From: Serratia marcescens
GTDB lineage: Bacteria > Pseudomonadota > Gammaproteobacteria > Enterobacterales > Enterobacteriaceae
DNA: 64,000 nucleotides
Direction: 5' to 3'
Assembly (NCBI GenBank): GCA_015548865.1
Contig: JADMXW010000014.1
Location: 40,950-104,949 of the forward strand
The translations under genes and the position numbers were made by a program. Under the pieces are notes generated by a model, which did not search any database, had not been told where the DNA came from, and worked only from the letters and a program-made list of their open reading frames with translations. Below, in pieces: positions 27,045 to 36,044 of this stretch (its first letter is position 1; each line of letters opens with the position of its first letter).

Positions 27045-28384
27045 TATTTGATCTCCAGATAGTTAACCGTTGGGGTAACAAGAGAGCGTGCCAGCAGTGT
27101 AGAATCCATGGCCAGAATCTCTTTGACGCCTTTATTGACGCCACCACCACCCGCAGGACCGTTGGTGTACAGGGTTTCTACTTCGTTGCCTACTTTTACT
27201 GCTTGTGCGCGGGTGGTACAGCGAGCGGCTACGCGAGCGCGCACTTCATAAGGCTCACTGCGTTGAGAACGCTCTGCACCGTGCAGTGCATCTACGCCGA
27301 TCAAATCGAAACGGACTTCTGACGGCGCGAAACCGCATACTTCAAAACGGCCTTTAACTATCTCAAGTGCCAGGCGTCCACGCGCCACGGCCCCAGGACC
27401 AGCATAAGAAATTTCCCCTTCGCCGATAAAACCATCCTGATAACCTACGGAGACTTTTAATGTGTCAGTTTTAGCTCTGCCAGTTGCACCTTGAACGCGG
27501 ACCCTGTCGTCACCTACTTGGGTGAAGGTTACGCCGGTGAAATCAGCAACGACATCTGGAGTGATATAGCTGTCTGGGCGGTGGATTTCATACAGCATCT
27601 GCTCTTTACAGGTGTCAACGCATACGCAGCCGCCGGAACCGGCAACTTTGGTGATAACCGCATCGCCGTTCTGATCAATTTCAGCAATCGGGAAGCCAAG
27701 ACGTTCCAGATGCGGAATGTCTTTGAAACCCGGATCTGCATAGTAGCCGCCGGTTATCTGCCCGGCACATTCCAGCAGGTGTCCAAGGCAGGTGCCTTTA
27801 CCCAGGTGTTCCCAATCATCTGCTGCCCAGTTGAATTCATACATCATCGGCGCCAGAAACAGCGACGGATCAGAAACGCGTCCAGCGATAATGATGTCAG
27901 CACCGTCTCGCAGTGCATTGACCATGGCATCAGCGCCCATGTAAGCATTGGCTGAAAGAATATCTTTGCCACTGGCGGAAATAGGCTGACCGATCTCGTC
28001 CAGACGAGCATCTTGTTTAATCAACACATCGCGCACGTCATCACCGGTCACTACGGCAATTTTCAACTGTTTGGCGCCCAACTCTTTGGCGATTTCAAGT
28101 ACGCGTTGGCCTGCTGCCGTTGGGTTTGCAGAACCCATGTTAGTGATGATTTTGATGCCTTTTTCCAGGCAGGTTGGCAATACTGCGTACATTCTGTCTG
28201 CCAGCAGCTCGTTGTAACCCTTTTCAGGATTCTGCTGCTTCTGTTTCTGGCCGATAGCGATGGTGCGTTCTGCCAGGCATTCAAACACCAGGTAGTTGAT
28301 ATCGCCTTTCTGAGCGAGCTCAAGGGCGGGCTCGATGCGATCGCCGGCATAGCCTGCGCCGGAACCTATACGGATAGTTTTCAT
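27044..28384 (-). CDS. AtuA family (DUF1446) protein
   Basis: The 446-residue protein starts MKTIRIGSGAGYAGDRIEPA. It carries FECLAERTIA, NMGSANPTAAG, VTGDDV, IAGRVSDPSLFLAP and SGGCVCVDTCKEQMLYE, typical of the AtuA family (needed for citronellol/geraniol use in Pseudomonas, and found widely beside CoA-transferases). ATG 28384 has AGAAGG seven bases upstream. No reaction has been firmly assigned to the family. Here it stands between an organic-acid transporter and a CoA-transferase/thiolase set, so it may prepare the imported acid for CoA activation. Confidence 0.88.
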   Translation of the reverse strand: MKTIRIGSGAGYAGDRIEPALELAQKGDINYLVFECLAERTIAIGQKQKQQNPEKGYNELLADRMYAVLPTCLEKGIKIITNMGSANPTAAGQRVLEIAKELGAKQLKIAVVTGDDVRDVLIKQDARLDEIGQPISASGKDILSANAYMGADAMVNALRDGADIIIAGRVSDPSLFLAPMMYEFNWAADDWEHLGKGTCLGHLLECAGQITGGYYADPGFKDIPHLERLGFPIAEIDQNGDAVITKVAGSGGCVCVDTCKEQMLYEIHRPDSYITPDVVADFTGVTFTQVGDDRVRVQGATGRAKTDTLKVSVGYQDGFIGEGEISYAGPGAVARGRLALEIVKGRFEVCGFAPSEVRFDLIGVDALHGAERSQRSEPYEVRARVAARCTTRAQAVKVGNEVETLYTNGPAGGGGVNKGVKEILAMDSTLLARSLVTPTVNYLEIK

Positions 28385-28433
28385 AGCTTTACCTTCTATA
28401 TTTAAAACGGCTCTAGTGTCAGTGTGTTGGCGC

Positions 28434-29756
28434 TTATAGCGGGAACACACCAAAGATGACGCAGGCGAATGTCATAACGACACTGGCTGCCCAGAGCACG
28501 GGAATAGAGAACTTCTGGTGGTCAGCCAAATCGACGCCTGCCAGGCTGCACAGCAGGAATGTGGCTGGGGTTAACGGGCTGACGGGAAAACCGGTGGTCA
28601 TTTGGCCCAGAACAGAAGCCTGTGCGACCTGAATGGCGGGTACGCCTAGCATTTCTCCAGTGTGCGCGATAACAGGCATGATGCCGAAGTAATAAGAATC
28701 TGGGTCAAACACCAGGCTTAGCGGCATGGAGATAAGGCCAACCACGAACGGAATGTGTGATGCTAATGCAGGAGGAACAAAGCCGACTGCTGCTTCAGAC
28801 ATCGCTTTGAGCATACCGGCTCCACCCATGATGCCGGTGAAGGCACCTGCGGCGAACAGTATACTGGCCATCATCAATGCGGCTTTGGCGTGGGCGTTGA
28901 TACGCGCTTTCTGCATTTCAACGTTGGGATAGTTCACCATCAGGGCAACCGTCAGCGCGACCATGAAGGCAACGGTCGGAGAGATTTTGGTAAACACCAT
29001 GGTGCCGATAACGCTGACGACCAGTGCGATATTTATCCAGAACATATGAGGACGGCGCAGGGCCTTTTCTTCGTCGCTCAATTCTTTAACATGCTCTTGT
29101 GCATTGAACGAAGCAGAACCGCCAGCCAGTGGGTTGCTGCCCGACAGACCAAGGCGTTTTTCCTCTTTCTTACCCCAGTAATAGCCCATCAATACCATGA
29201 AGGCCAGGCCGCAAATCTGTGCTGGAATCAGTGGGATAAACAGATCGTGGGTAGAAATGTTCAATGCAGCGGAGGCGCGGATCATCGGGCCGGTCCACGG
29301 CAGGAAGTTAACACCGGCGCTCAGAGCGGTAATGCCGACCAGAATGCGTTTGTCCATGCCTAGCTTGTTGAACAGTGGCAGCATGGCGGGCACGGTGATC
29401 AGAAAGGTGACTGCGCCGTTACCGTCCAGATGTGCCAGCAGTGCCAGTACGCCAGTACCAATAATGATTCTTACCGGGCTGGTTCCCACCATGCGCAAGA
29501 TGCCACGAATGATAGGATCAAACATGCCTGCGTCGGTGACTACGCCGAAAAAGCAGATAGCAAACACAAACATGGCTGCCATGGGGGCCAGTTTAGTGAT
29601 CCCATCGACAACGTATTTTGCGGTGTCTGTACCGCTACCTGCCAGTAATGCCCCTGCAATCGGAATGACGATCAATGCCACCAGTGGTGACATTCGTTTG
29701 GTCATAATGAAAAATAATAGGGTGGCAATGGTGAGCACCCCGATTAACGCTAACAT
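28434..29756 (-). CDS. CitMHS-family organic-acid:proton (or metal-citrate) symporter
   Basis: The 440-residue inner-membrane protein has about 12 hydrophobic segments. It belongs to the CitMHS citrate transporter group by MLALIGVLTIATLLFFIMT, LAHLDGNGAVTFLITVPAML, LPWTGPMIRASAALN and FDPDSYYFGIMPV. Family members import citrate, often with a divalent metal, or related carboxylates. AGGAG lies seven bases before ATG 29756. It is first gene of the operon and presumably brings in the substrate of the downstream enzymes. The actual substrate is unknown. Confidence 0.9.
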   Translation of the reverse strand: MLALIGVLTIATLLFFIMTKRMSPLVALIVIPIAGALLAGSGTDTAKYVVDGITKLAPMAAMFVFAICFFGVVTDAGMFDPIIRGILRMVGTSPVRIIIGTGVLALLAHLDGNGAVTFLITVPAMLPLFNKLGMDKRILVGITALSAGVNFLPWTGPMIRASAALNISTHDLFIPLIPAQICGLAFMVLMGYYWGKKEEKRLGLSGSNPLAGGSASFNAQEHVKELSDEEKALRRPHMFWINIALVVSVIGTMVFTKISPTVAFMVALTVALMVNYPNVEMQKARINAHAKAALMMASILFAAGAFTGIMGGAGMLKAMSEAAVGFVPPALASHIPFVVGLISMPLSLVFDPDSYYFGIMPVIAHTGEMLGVPAIQVAQASVLGQMTTGFPVSPLTPATFLLCSLAGVDLADHQKFSIPVLWAASVVMTFACVIFGVFPL

Positions 29757-30230
29757 AAAGCACTCCTCTACTTATTATTGTGCGCTGTTGACAATCCATA
29801 TTTGTTTAACGATTATGTTAAAAAATACCGTTTTTTATAACAAACTTGAAAATCAACGCCTAACCCAGAACAGATATTGTTGGCTGCGCTATTTTTATCA
29901 TCCAGAATTGAAACAGACTAACTCATAATGGCAATGGATTCATTTGAAAACGGAATGGGTTTATTCTATTTGCAGATCAAATAACTAACTGAAAATTGCC
30001 AATATATAGGTAACTTATTGTTTTGAAATGATCTTGATGAATTGTTTTTGATAGGAATTATGCGGTTGATGTGATGTTGCTTGAAAATGTAGCAATTGCG
30101 TCTTTTATCTGAAGGGTAAATAAGATTAAATAATTGCGGTGTTGATCATAAAAACAAAATAAGTCACTTGATTGAAATAAAGTTTGTTAGTTTTTTACCG
30201 ATGTGTAAGGTCTATTAAGATAGAGGCGCT
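29757..30230. other. Divergent control region between CitMHS operon and LysR gene
   Basis: 474 AT-rich bases without a supportable gene. It must hold both divergent promoters and LysR operators. I could not single out one T-N11-A site with confidence, because AT-rich inverted motifs are many here. Confidence 0.5.
29815..29843 (-). promoter_or_regulatory. Candidate promoter of the CitMHS-AtuA-ato operon
   Basis: On the minus strand TTGTTA, 17 bases, TAACAT, about 60 bases before the transporter start. It lies in the region a divergently encoded LysR protein would bind. Confidence 0.4.
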
Positions 30231-31136
30231 ATGAACTTATCCATTAAACAATTAAGGGCATTTATTGCCCTCACAGAAACTGAAAATTTCACTCGGGCTG
30301 CGCAGAAAATAAATTTGTCACAACCTGCTTTCAGTGCCTTGATTGCTACCCTGGAAGAGGAGGTTGGATATCGTCTTTTCGATCGTGATACGCGCAAGGT
30401 GCAACTTAACGGTAACGGCATTCATTTTATCGATATTGCTCGTCGCTTAATTCAGTCTCATGACGATGCGGTTATGGAGATTAAATCCTATGCTACTGGT
30501 TACAAAGGAAAAATTGTACTGGCAGTGCTGCCCTCCATGGCAGTGGAATGGCTTCCACAGGTGCTGGCTCAGCATCATCACGCGCATCCTGATATCAAAG
30601 TTGAGCTATTGGATACGCAGTGGGATCGCTGCCTGAAAGCGATTCTGGATGGGCGTGCCGATCTGGCGTTGACCGCGGGGCAACCCTCGCCGGGCACCTT
30701 CAGTTCGCGGATGTTATTTGCCGATGAGTTTTTCCTTATCTGTCATCGGAATCACCCTCTGGCACAACGTGATAGCGTGGATGTAGCCGAAGTGGCTCAG
30801 CAGGCCTTTGTCGGCTTTTCTCAGGGCACCAGCATCCGTCAATACACGGACCAACTCATGGCTCCTCACAGCTTTAAATACGTGCTTGAAGTGCGTCAAT
30901 TGACAACCATGATGGGATTGGTGGCGGCGAACTATGGTGTAAGCATCGTGACCGGTCTGACGTTGTTTCAGTTCCAACACAAGGATATCGCCATTGTGCC
31001 ATTTCGCGATTTGTCTTTGCAGCGCGGGATCTACCTGGTGACGGATAAAGAGCGGCAATTGTCGCAGTGTGCCAAGGAGTTCTACGAATTTTTACTGGAA
31101 AAAGCAGAGAGTTTTATTCCTCGCTCCGCGCGCTGA
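30231..31136 (+). CDS. LysR-type transcriptional regulator
   Basis: The 301-residue regulator has an N-terminal winged helix-turn-helix (LRAFIALTETENFTRAAQK then LSQPAFSALIATLEEEVGY) and a C-terminal two-lobe inducer domain (VLAVLPSMAVEWLPQVLAQ, YGVSIVTGLT). Being divergent from the six-gene transporter/AtuA/CoA-transferase operon, it most probably activates that operon in response to its substrate or a pathway intermediate. The inducer is unknown. Confidence 0.93.
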   Translation: MNLSIKQLRAFIALTETENFTRAAQKINLSQPAFSALIATLEEEVGYRLFDRDTRKVQLNGNGIHFIDIARRLIQSHDDAVMEIKSYATGYKGKIVLAVLPSMAVEWLPQVLAQHHHAHPDIKVELLDTQWDRCLKAILDGRADLALTAGQPSPGTFSSRMLFADEFFLICHRNHPLAQRDSVDVAEVAQQAFVGFSQGTSIRQYTDQLMAPHSFKYVLEVRQLTTMMGLVAANYGVSIVTGLTLFQFQHKDIAIVPFRDLSLQRGIYLVTDKERQLSQCAKEFYEFLLEKAESFIPRSAR

Positions 31137-31154
31137 CTTTTCGTTGAAAGCAGC

Positions 31155-31180
31155 CCGCGGGCATCATCATCATCGCGGGA
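31155..31180. terminator. Possible bidirectional hairpin between lysR and ypfN
   Basis: CCCGCG ... CGCGGG with a 14-base ATC-rich loop lies between two convergent genes. There is no strong T-run on either side. Confidence 0.3.
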
Positions 31181-31187
31181 CAATGTG

Positions 31188-31376
31188 TTAGGGTTTTTTC
31201 TCCGGCCAGTCATCTTCCTTGTCCCATTCTGCATTGTTGTCTCTGTGGGGAGGCAACTCGGGTTTATTCTTGAGGAAGCGTTTATGGTCCAAGCGGCTAA
31301 GCTCCTTCATACCGTTAATCACCATACCCACCAGAATAATCAGAATCACCCACCAATAATCAGCCAGCCAGGACAT
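31188..31376 (-). CDS. ypfN: Small membrane protein YpfN
   Basis: The 62-residue protein begins [20 protein letters not shown] (one membrane segment) and continues [20 protein letters not shown] with an acidic, Trp-containing tail. This is the same layout as E. coli YpfN (UPF0370), whose function is unknown. ATG 31376 has GAGG seven bases upstream; the TTG at 31382 is too close to it. It starts two bases after the M15 peptidase stop, making a yffB-dapE-peptidase-ypfN run. Confidence 0.92.
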   Translation of the reverse strand: MSWLADYWWVILIILVGMVINGMKELSRLDHKRFLKNKPELPPHRDNNAEWDKEDDWPEKKP

Positions 31377-31378
31377 GT

Positions 31379-32053
31379 TCAATCCTCATCGATATTCGTG
31401 ATAAAGCGGGAGAAAATATCAGGCAGATGCGCACGTAGCCAGGCATCTTCCGCGATATCCTCATGTTGCCAGGCTGCCAGAATAACGTCTGGTGTTAACA
31501 GTTGTGCAGCCGGTTTGGCTAATGGCGCGTAGCTGATGTGCCAGGGTTCGATGGCAACACCGCCGCGATCGTGGGCAAAAGGCCGGTAAAAATCAAACTG
31601 TGCCATATGGGCACTGAGCCAGTCGCTCAGTGCTGAAAAATAGCCATCTGCCTGGTATTCCCAAGGCTCTAACTGCAGGCGTGTGCCCTGAGGTAGACGT
31701 GAGGGATCATAGATATCAAGCTCTGTTCCCCAATGGTGGCGGCTGGCACCCGGCAGTGCTGACCAGCGCAATATCGCGGTACAACGTTCCGCAACAGAAA
31801 GTGCTGCAGCCACTAGCGGCTGGCTGTCTTTATCCAGCAACGGACGCTCCCCGTTGAATTTCTGATTCCAGATCTGGCGCTGGCGGGCAAAGTCACGGAA
31901 GGTACTGGCGGGCTGTAAATTAAAACCGTCACGGGCGGCCGCCTGCTGCAGGCGAGTAAAAGCATTGATGGCGGCTGGTTGCAGGTTATGTGCCTCGCTG
32001 AGCGGGGCTAAGTGCTCACGGGTTTTTCCCGTGAGCATGGCGTGCGTCATCAT
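31379..32053 (-). CDS. M15 (VanY-like) D-alanyl-D-alanine carboxypeptidase
   Basis: The 224-residue zinc peptidase shows the M15B motifs [25 protein letters not shown] (zinc His and Asp) and EPWHISY (catalytic Glu region and second zinc His). It would trim the terminal D-Ala from peptidoglycan stem peptides. No clear signal peptide is seen, so its compartment is uncertain. The ATG overlaps the dapE stop (ATGA). In E. coli dapE is followed directly by ypfN, so this gene is an insertion relative to that order. It lies in the same window as a broken dacA. Confidence 0.9.
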   Translation of the reverse strand: MMTHAMLTGKTREHLAPLSEAHNLQPAAINAFTRLQQAAARDGFNLQPASTFRDFARQRQIWNQKFNGERPLLDKDSQPLVAAALSVAERCTAILRWSALPGASRHHWGTELDIYDPSRLPQGTRLQLEPWEYQADGYFSALSDWLSAHMAQFDFYRPFAHDRGGVAIEPWHISYAPLAKPAAQLLTPDVILAAWQHEDIAEDAWLRAHLPDIFSRFITNIDED

Positions 32054-33177
32054 GCGATGAGCTGCTCCATAATGCGTTGATAAATACGGCTCAGTAATTG
32101 CAGATCGGCGGCGCTAACGCACTCATCCACCTTATGGATAGTCGCGTTAACAGGGCCAAGTTCTACCACCTGGGCGCCCATCTGCGCGATGAAGCGACCA
32201 TCTGACGTACCGCCATTAGTGAGCAACTCCGGTGTAATTTCGCTGTAGTGTTCAACGGCGGTCACTACGGCATCGACCAGATCTCCGCGCGGTGTTAAAA
32301 AAGGTTGGCCGGAGAGATTCCAGTTCAGCGTGTAGTTGAGTTGATGACGATCCAGCAGTGCGGCTACGCGTGCTTTGATCATGTCGTCCGTCAACTCGGT
32401 ACTAAAACGGAAATTAAACTGGACAAACAGCTCACCGGGGATGACGTTATTGCTGCCCGTACCCGCATTGATATTGGCGATTTGCATGCTGGTTGGGGGA
32501 AAAAAAGCATTGCCCTGATCCCACTCGGTCGCCACCAGTTCATTCAGTGCTCCCATGGCGCGATGCACCGGATTATCCGCCAGATGCGGGTAGGCTACGT
32601 GGCCTTGCACTCCGTGTACGGTGAGGTTAGCAGTGATAGAGCCCCGACGTCCATTTTTTACCACATCACCCAGCCTGGCTGTACTGGAGGGTTCACCCAC
32701 CAGGCAGTAATCCAGGCGTTCACTGCGCGCCATTAATGTATCAACGACTTTCACCGTACCGTTTACTGCACTGGCCTCCTCATCTGAGGTAATCAGAAAC
32801 GCCAGACGGCCCTGATGATGTGGATGAGTCAGCACAAAGCGCTCGGCAGCTACCACCATTGCAGCAATCGAGCCTTTCATGTCTGCTGCGCCGCGCCCGT
32901 ATAAAAAGCCATCGCGCAGCGTAGGTTCAAACGGAGGATGCTGCCAACGGCTGGCATCGCCACTGGGGACGACATCGGTATGTCCGGCAAATGCCAGCGT
33001 TTTTCCCTCACCACGCCATGCCCAGAAATTTTCGGTATCGCCAAAATCCATTTTCTCAATGGTAAATCCCACGGCTTTGAGGCGTTCAATCAGCAGGGCC
33101 TGACATCCTTCATCGCGTGGACTCAGAGACGGTCGTTTAATCAATTGTTGTGCAAGTTCTAGTACGGGGCAGGACAT
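32050..33177 (-). CDS. dapE: Succinyl-diaminopimelate desuccinylase DapE
   Basis: The 375-residue M20 di-zinc enzyme hydrolyses N-succinyl-L,L-DAP in lysine and peptidoglycan synthesis. It has [13 protein letters not shown] (zinc His and bridging Asp), [27 protein letters not shown] (catalytic Glu and zinc Glu) and the His near the end in [14 protein letters not shown] 33177 matches the E. coli start ([13 protein letters not shown]). It begins one base after the yffB stop. Confidence 0.97.
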   Translation of the reverse strand: MSCPVLELAQQLIKRPSLSPRDEGCQALLIERLKAVGFTIEKMDFGDTENFWAWRGEGKTLAFAGHTDVVPSGDASRWQHPPFEPTLRDGFLYGRGAADMKGSIAAMVVAAERFVLTHPHHQGRLAFLITSDEEASAVNGTVKVVDTLMARSERLDYCLVGEPSSTARLGDVVKNGRRGSITANLTVHGVQGHVAYPHLADNPVHRAMGALNELVATEWDQGNAFFPPTSMQIANINAGTGSNNVIPGELFVQFNFRFSTELTDDMIKARVAALLDRHQLNYTLNWNLSGQPFLTPRGDLVDAVVTAVEHYSEITPELLTNGGTSDGRFIAQMGAQVVELGPVNATIHKVDECVSAADLQLLSRIYQRIMEQLIA

Positions 33178-33178
33178 C

Positions 33179-33541
33179 TCACTCTTTCTCCGCGGTAAAG
33201 GCGTGGTAACTTTCGGCATTGAAGCCCAGCAGGGCGCGCTTCCCATTCACCAGCAGCGGGCGTTTGATCAAGGCGGGATAGGCCAACAGCAGCGCGCAAG
33301 CGCTTTGTGCATCGGTGACTGAAGTGCGCTGTGTATCGCTTAACTGACGCCAAGTGGTACCACGCGTATTGATTAAGGGTTGCCAATCACCGAGAAGGCG
33401 GATAAAGGCGGTTAACTGCGATTGTTCCAACCCATCAGCACGGTAATCATGGAACTGATAGGCAATCTGGTGCTCTTCCAGCCAGCGTCGTGCTTTTTTG
33501 ATGGTATCGCAGTTTTTGATACCGTACATCATCAACGTCAT
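33179..33541 (-). CDS. yffB: ArsC/Spx-family protein YffB
   Basis: The 120-residue protein has the ArsC-like fold: [20 protein letters not shown] with a single N-terminal Cys, [10 protein letters not shown] and [17 protein letters not shown]. coli YffB is a glutathione-dependent thiol reductase-like protein with unknown substrate. It is the gene upstream of dapE, as in E. coli. A second ArsC-like paralogue lies at 7988-8344. AAAGGA is 12 bases before ATG 33541; the true start may be one of the next in-frame ATGs. Confidence 0.9.
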   Translation of the reverse strand: MTLMMYGIKNCDTIKKARRWLEEHQIAYQFHDYRADGLEQSQLTAFIRLLGDWQPLINTRGTTWRQLSDTQRTSVTDAQSACALLLAYPALIKRPLLVNGKRALLGFNAESYHAFTAEKE

Positions 33542-33737
33542 CGTGATAAAAATCCTTTCTTTCAGTAGGCCACTGAGGCGGCATGTCGTTATGCCAGCAT
33601 GCCGAAAAATGGGCTTGAGATCCACCGATGCAATCTGCACAGAATGAGATCTTGCTCGCTATTTGTTCGACAGGAAAACGTTTCGCTGGTTAAAAAGTGG
33701 GCGTATACTAGCCGCAATTAATCACCAGGGGGACATG

Positions 33738-33800
33738 ATGATAGAAGTAGAAGTGCGTCACTGGAAAGACTTCATTGAAGAAATGCTACGTAAAAAATAA
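33738..33800 (+). CDS. ypfM: Small protein YpfM (20 residues)
   Basis: This very short gene encodes MIEVEVRHWKDFIEEMLRKK. It matches E. coli YpfM, a 19-residue amphipathic peptide of unknown function found at the same place beside yffB-dapE. AGGGGG (33727-33732) lies five bases before this ATG; an extra ATG just before is too close. TATACT at 33704-33709 is a good -10. A terminator follows 70 bases later, making a compact single-gene unit. Confidence 0.88.
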   Translation: MIEVEVRHWKDFIEEMLRKK

Positions 33801-33872
33801 GTACCGGTTACCTAGTTTTTCCCATTGATTGATTTGAGTACAGAACCAGGAACAACATCCCAACCATAAGTA

Positions 33873-33904
33873 AAGGCGGCCAGAACACTCTGACTGCCTT
33901 TTTT
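33873..33904 (+). terminator. Intrinsic terminator of ypfM
   Basis: AAGGCGGCCAG, loop AACACT, CTGACTGCCTT (one mismatch, one G-T pair), then TTTTT. Confidence 0.85.
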
Positions 33905-33994
33905 ATTGATAAAATGAGGAAATGTTGAGTGTTTTAGTCAGGAAATTGTGATTAAAAACAATTTTTTCATTTTTAATTTATATATATCAATGAA

Positions 33995-34690
33995 TTAATT
34001 ATCTATGGCATAGTCGGCAGCAACAATGGCATGAAGGTGGCTGGTATCAAAAAGGGGAATTTTTGTATCGGATTGGCGTACTAAAAGAGGAATTTCAGTG
34101 CAGCCAAGGATTACACCTTCAGCTCCTTGTTGGGCAAGTTGATCGATAATGGCGCTGAATGCGTCTCGCGAGGTATCGCTCAAGATTCCGCGGCATAATT
34201 CTTCATAGATGACACGATTGATTTCATCACGTTGTTTTGGTTGCGGAATGATGACATTGATGCCATGTCGTTCCAGCAAGCGGTGACGATAGAAATCCTG
34301 TTCCATGGTATAGCGGGTGCCTAGCAGGCCTACGCGCGTCATACGCTGCTGTTTCAAGTGCTCAGCAGTAGCATCCGCAATATGCAATACCGGTAATTGA
34401 CTAACGCGTTCCACGTCGTCAGCAACCTTATGCATAGTGTTAGTACAAATGACAATCGCTTCGGCTCCGGCATGACGTAATCCACTAGCAATTTCTGAGA
34501 GTTGCTGTGCAGCTTGCTCCCAGGCACCTTGTACTTGTAGTTGCTCGATATCATGAAAATCTACGCTGTGCAGTATCAGTTTGGCGGAGTGTAGACCACC
34601 AAGTCGCTGTTGAACGCGTTCATTAATGATACGGTAGTATGGCATTGTGGATTCCCAACTCATACCGCCGATCAGCCCAAGGGTTTTCAT
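33995..34690 (-). CDS. Aspartate/glutamate racemase-family amino-acid racemase (YgeA-like)
   Basis: The 231-residue protein has the two catalytic cysteines of PLP-independent racemases: IVICTNTMHK and VILGCTEIPLLV. The start is MKTLGLIGGMSWESTMPYYR, as in YgeA. It would make D-amino acids. ATG 34690 has AAGGA about ten bases upstream; the extra 14 residues of the longer frame have no ribosome site. It is a single gene between ypfM and cspE, facing away from cspE. Confidence 0.9.
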   Translation of the reverse strand: MKTLGLIGGMSWESTMPYYRIINERVQQRLGGLHSAKLILHSVDFHDIEQLQVQGAWEQAAQQLSEIASGLRHAGAEAIVICTNTMHKVADDVERVSQLPVLHIADATAEHLKQQRMTRVGLLGTRYTMEQDFYRHRLLERHGINVIIPQPKQRDEINRVIYEELCRGILSDTSRDAFSAIIDQLAQQGAEGVILGCTEIPLLVRQSDTKIPLFDTSHLHAIVAADYAIDN

Positions 34691-34912
34691 TATTCGCGTA
34701 TCCTTTATGTTGTTTACTGTATTGCCGTACACTGCATGTGAGGGAAAAACGGTAACAAAGATGTCTCATTTCATACTATTGGTAAATCGTGACGCTTTTT
34801 TAGCGATTTTCATCACTTTTTATCCAACTTCAACTGGACAAATGCGCTACTAATTGCTGTACTGTACCTGACACAGATTTTGTGTCTTTCATTCATGTTA
34901 AAGGTAAGTTTG

Positions 34913-35122
34913 ATGTCTAAGATTAAAGGTAGCGTTAAGTGGTTCAATGAGTCCAAAGGATTCGGTTTCATTACTCCGGAAGACGGCAGCAAAGATGTAT
35001 TCGTACACTTCTCTGCAATCCAGAGCAATGGCTTCAAAACTCTGGCTGAAGGTCAGCGCGTAGAGTTTGAAATCACTGACGGTGCTAAAGGCCCATCTGC
35101 GGCTAACGTTATCGCTATTTAA
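34913..35122 (+). CDS. cspE: Cold-shock-family RNA chaperone CspE
   Basis: The 69-residue OB-fold protein has RNP1 (SKGFGFI) and RNP2 (DVFVHF) intact. It differs from E. coli CspE by only a few residues. It melts RNA secondary structure and acts as a transcription antiterminator. ATG 34913 has AAAGG upstream. The neighbourhood cspE-crcB-tatE-lipA is that of E. coli, which separates it from CspC. A tight terminator follows. Confidence 0.96.
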   Translation: MSKIKGSVKWFNESKGFGFITPEDGSKDVFVHFSAIQSNGFKTLAEGQRVEFEITDGAKGPSAANVIAI

Positions 35123-35138
35123 TAATACCGATTTCTTG

Positions 35139-35166
35139 AAAACCCGCCTTCCGGCGGGTTTTTTTT
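35139..35166. terminator. Bidirectional intrinsic terminator cspE/crcB
   Basis: AACCCGCC, loop TTCC, GGCGGGTT followed by TTTTTT on the plus strand; the minus strand also ends in TTTTC. It separates the convergent cspE and crcB. Confidence 0.92.
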
Positions 35167-35175
35167 ATCCTGCTT

Positions 35176-35559
35176 TCAGGATGCCAGCCAGTTAACCAAT
35201 GTGAATGCCAGCGCCGTCATGAGCAATGAACCGACCAGATTACACAGAATATTGATGGCCGCAGCGGAAAGTTGGCCCTGATTGATAAAAAGAAATGTCT
35301 CCGCCGAGAAGGTGGAAAATGTGGTTAATCCACCGCATAATCCCGTGGTTATCAGCAGTTTCCAGTGTGGAGGCAACTCCGCATGACGTGAAAAGTAGGC
35401 GAGTGCCCCACCTATCACAAAAGCACCGATCAGGTTTGCCATCAATGTACCCGCAGGCAGCACCGATACTGCTGTGGTGTTATAACGCATTCCCAATGCC
35501 CAACGGGCAACGCTTCCCGCTCCACCGCCGATAAAAACGGCGAGAAACATCATCCACAT
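35176..35559 (-). CDS. crcB: Fluoride channel CrcB (Fluc)
   Basis: The 127-residue four-helix inner-membrane protein forms a dual-topology dimer that lets fluoride out. The family signature GLCGGLTTFSTFSAE (phenylalanine box and Na+ site) and GGGAGSVARW near the start are present. GAGG lies about six bases before ATG 35559. I see no crcB-type fluoride riboswitch in the 5' region. Confidence 0.95.
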   Translation of the reverse strand: MWMMFLAVFIGGGAGSVARWALGMRYNTTAVSVLPAGTLMANLIGAFVIGGALAYFSRHAELPPHWKLLITTGLCGGLTTFSTFSAETFLFINQGQLSAAAINILCNLVGSLLMTALAFTLVNWLAS

Positions 35560-35711
35560 AGTGACCTCATATTGTGAATTATTTTACGTTGAAAGTGATT
35601 CAGAGCGGGCAGATCCCTACGCGCCTGCTCTGAGGCGTACGTAGGCATCATCAGCCAAAAGGCGGTTAGGGAGGAATGCCATCTCCATGTGACAAGAAAC
35701 AGTGTAGCGGC

Positions 35712-35889
35712 TATACCCGTCATACTTCAAGTTGCAGATGCGTTGGCTGCACTCGTTCACCCGAATCACTTACTTCAGTAAGCTCATCGGGATTAATGAA
35801 TCTCATCCTGAGATTCACCCTACGGGTCAGCGCAAGCGCTGCTCAAAACGTAAACGTTTTGTCCTGCAACTCGAATTATTTAGGGTATA
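35712..35889. repeat. Enlarged ERIC element with a palindrome-array insert
   Basis: Both ends match the ERIC at 62832 (TATACCCGTCATACTTCAAG and ATTCGAGTTGC/GGGTATA in reverse). The length is 178 bp, because 17 bases of the standard element are replaced by 68 others. Those contain four palindromes back to back: GAATCTC..GAGATTC, ACCCTACGGGT, CAGCGCAAGCGCTG and CAAAACGTAAACGTTTTG (35798-35861). It stands between crcB and tatE. Confidence 0.85.
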
Positions 35890-36044
35890 TAGCTATCTGG
35901 ATTCAAACACTGGCAATAGGCATATAAGCATCAGGGTCTAATTTTGTTACAAATGGATTTTGTGTTCGCTGTTCAGTAGGCATAAATAAAGAATATCGTT
36001 TTTTTTCGCTGGTATTCCAGTCTTCGTAATCAGGTAGGTGTGTG

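Noticed and set aside
35560..35711. Fluoride riboswitch upstream of crcB
   Set aside because: No crcB-motif pseudoknot pattern could be found; only a short CAGAGC/GCTCTG stem is present.
35676..35941. Two overlapping frames of about 70-80 codons
   Set aside because: They are read through the ERIC element and lack ribosome sites.
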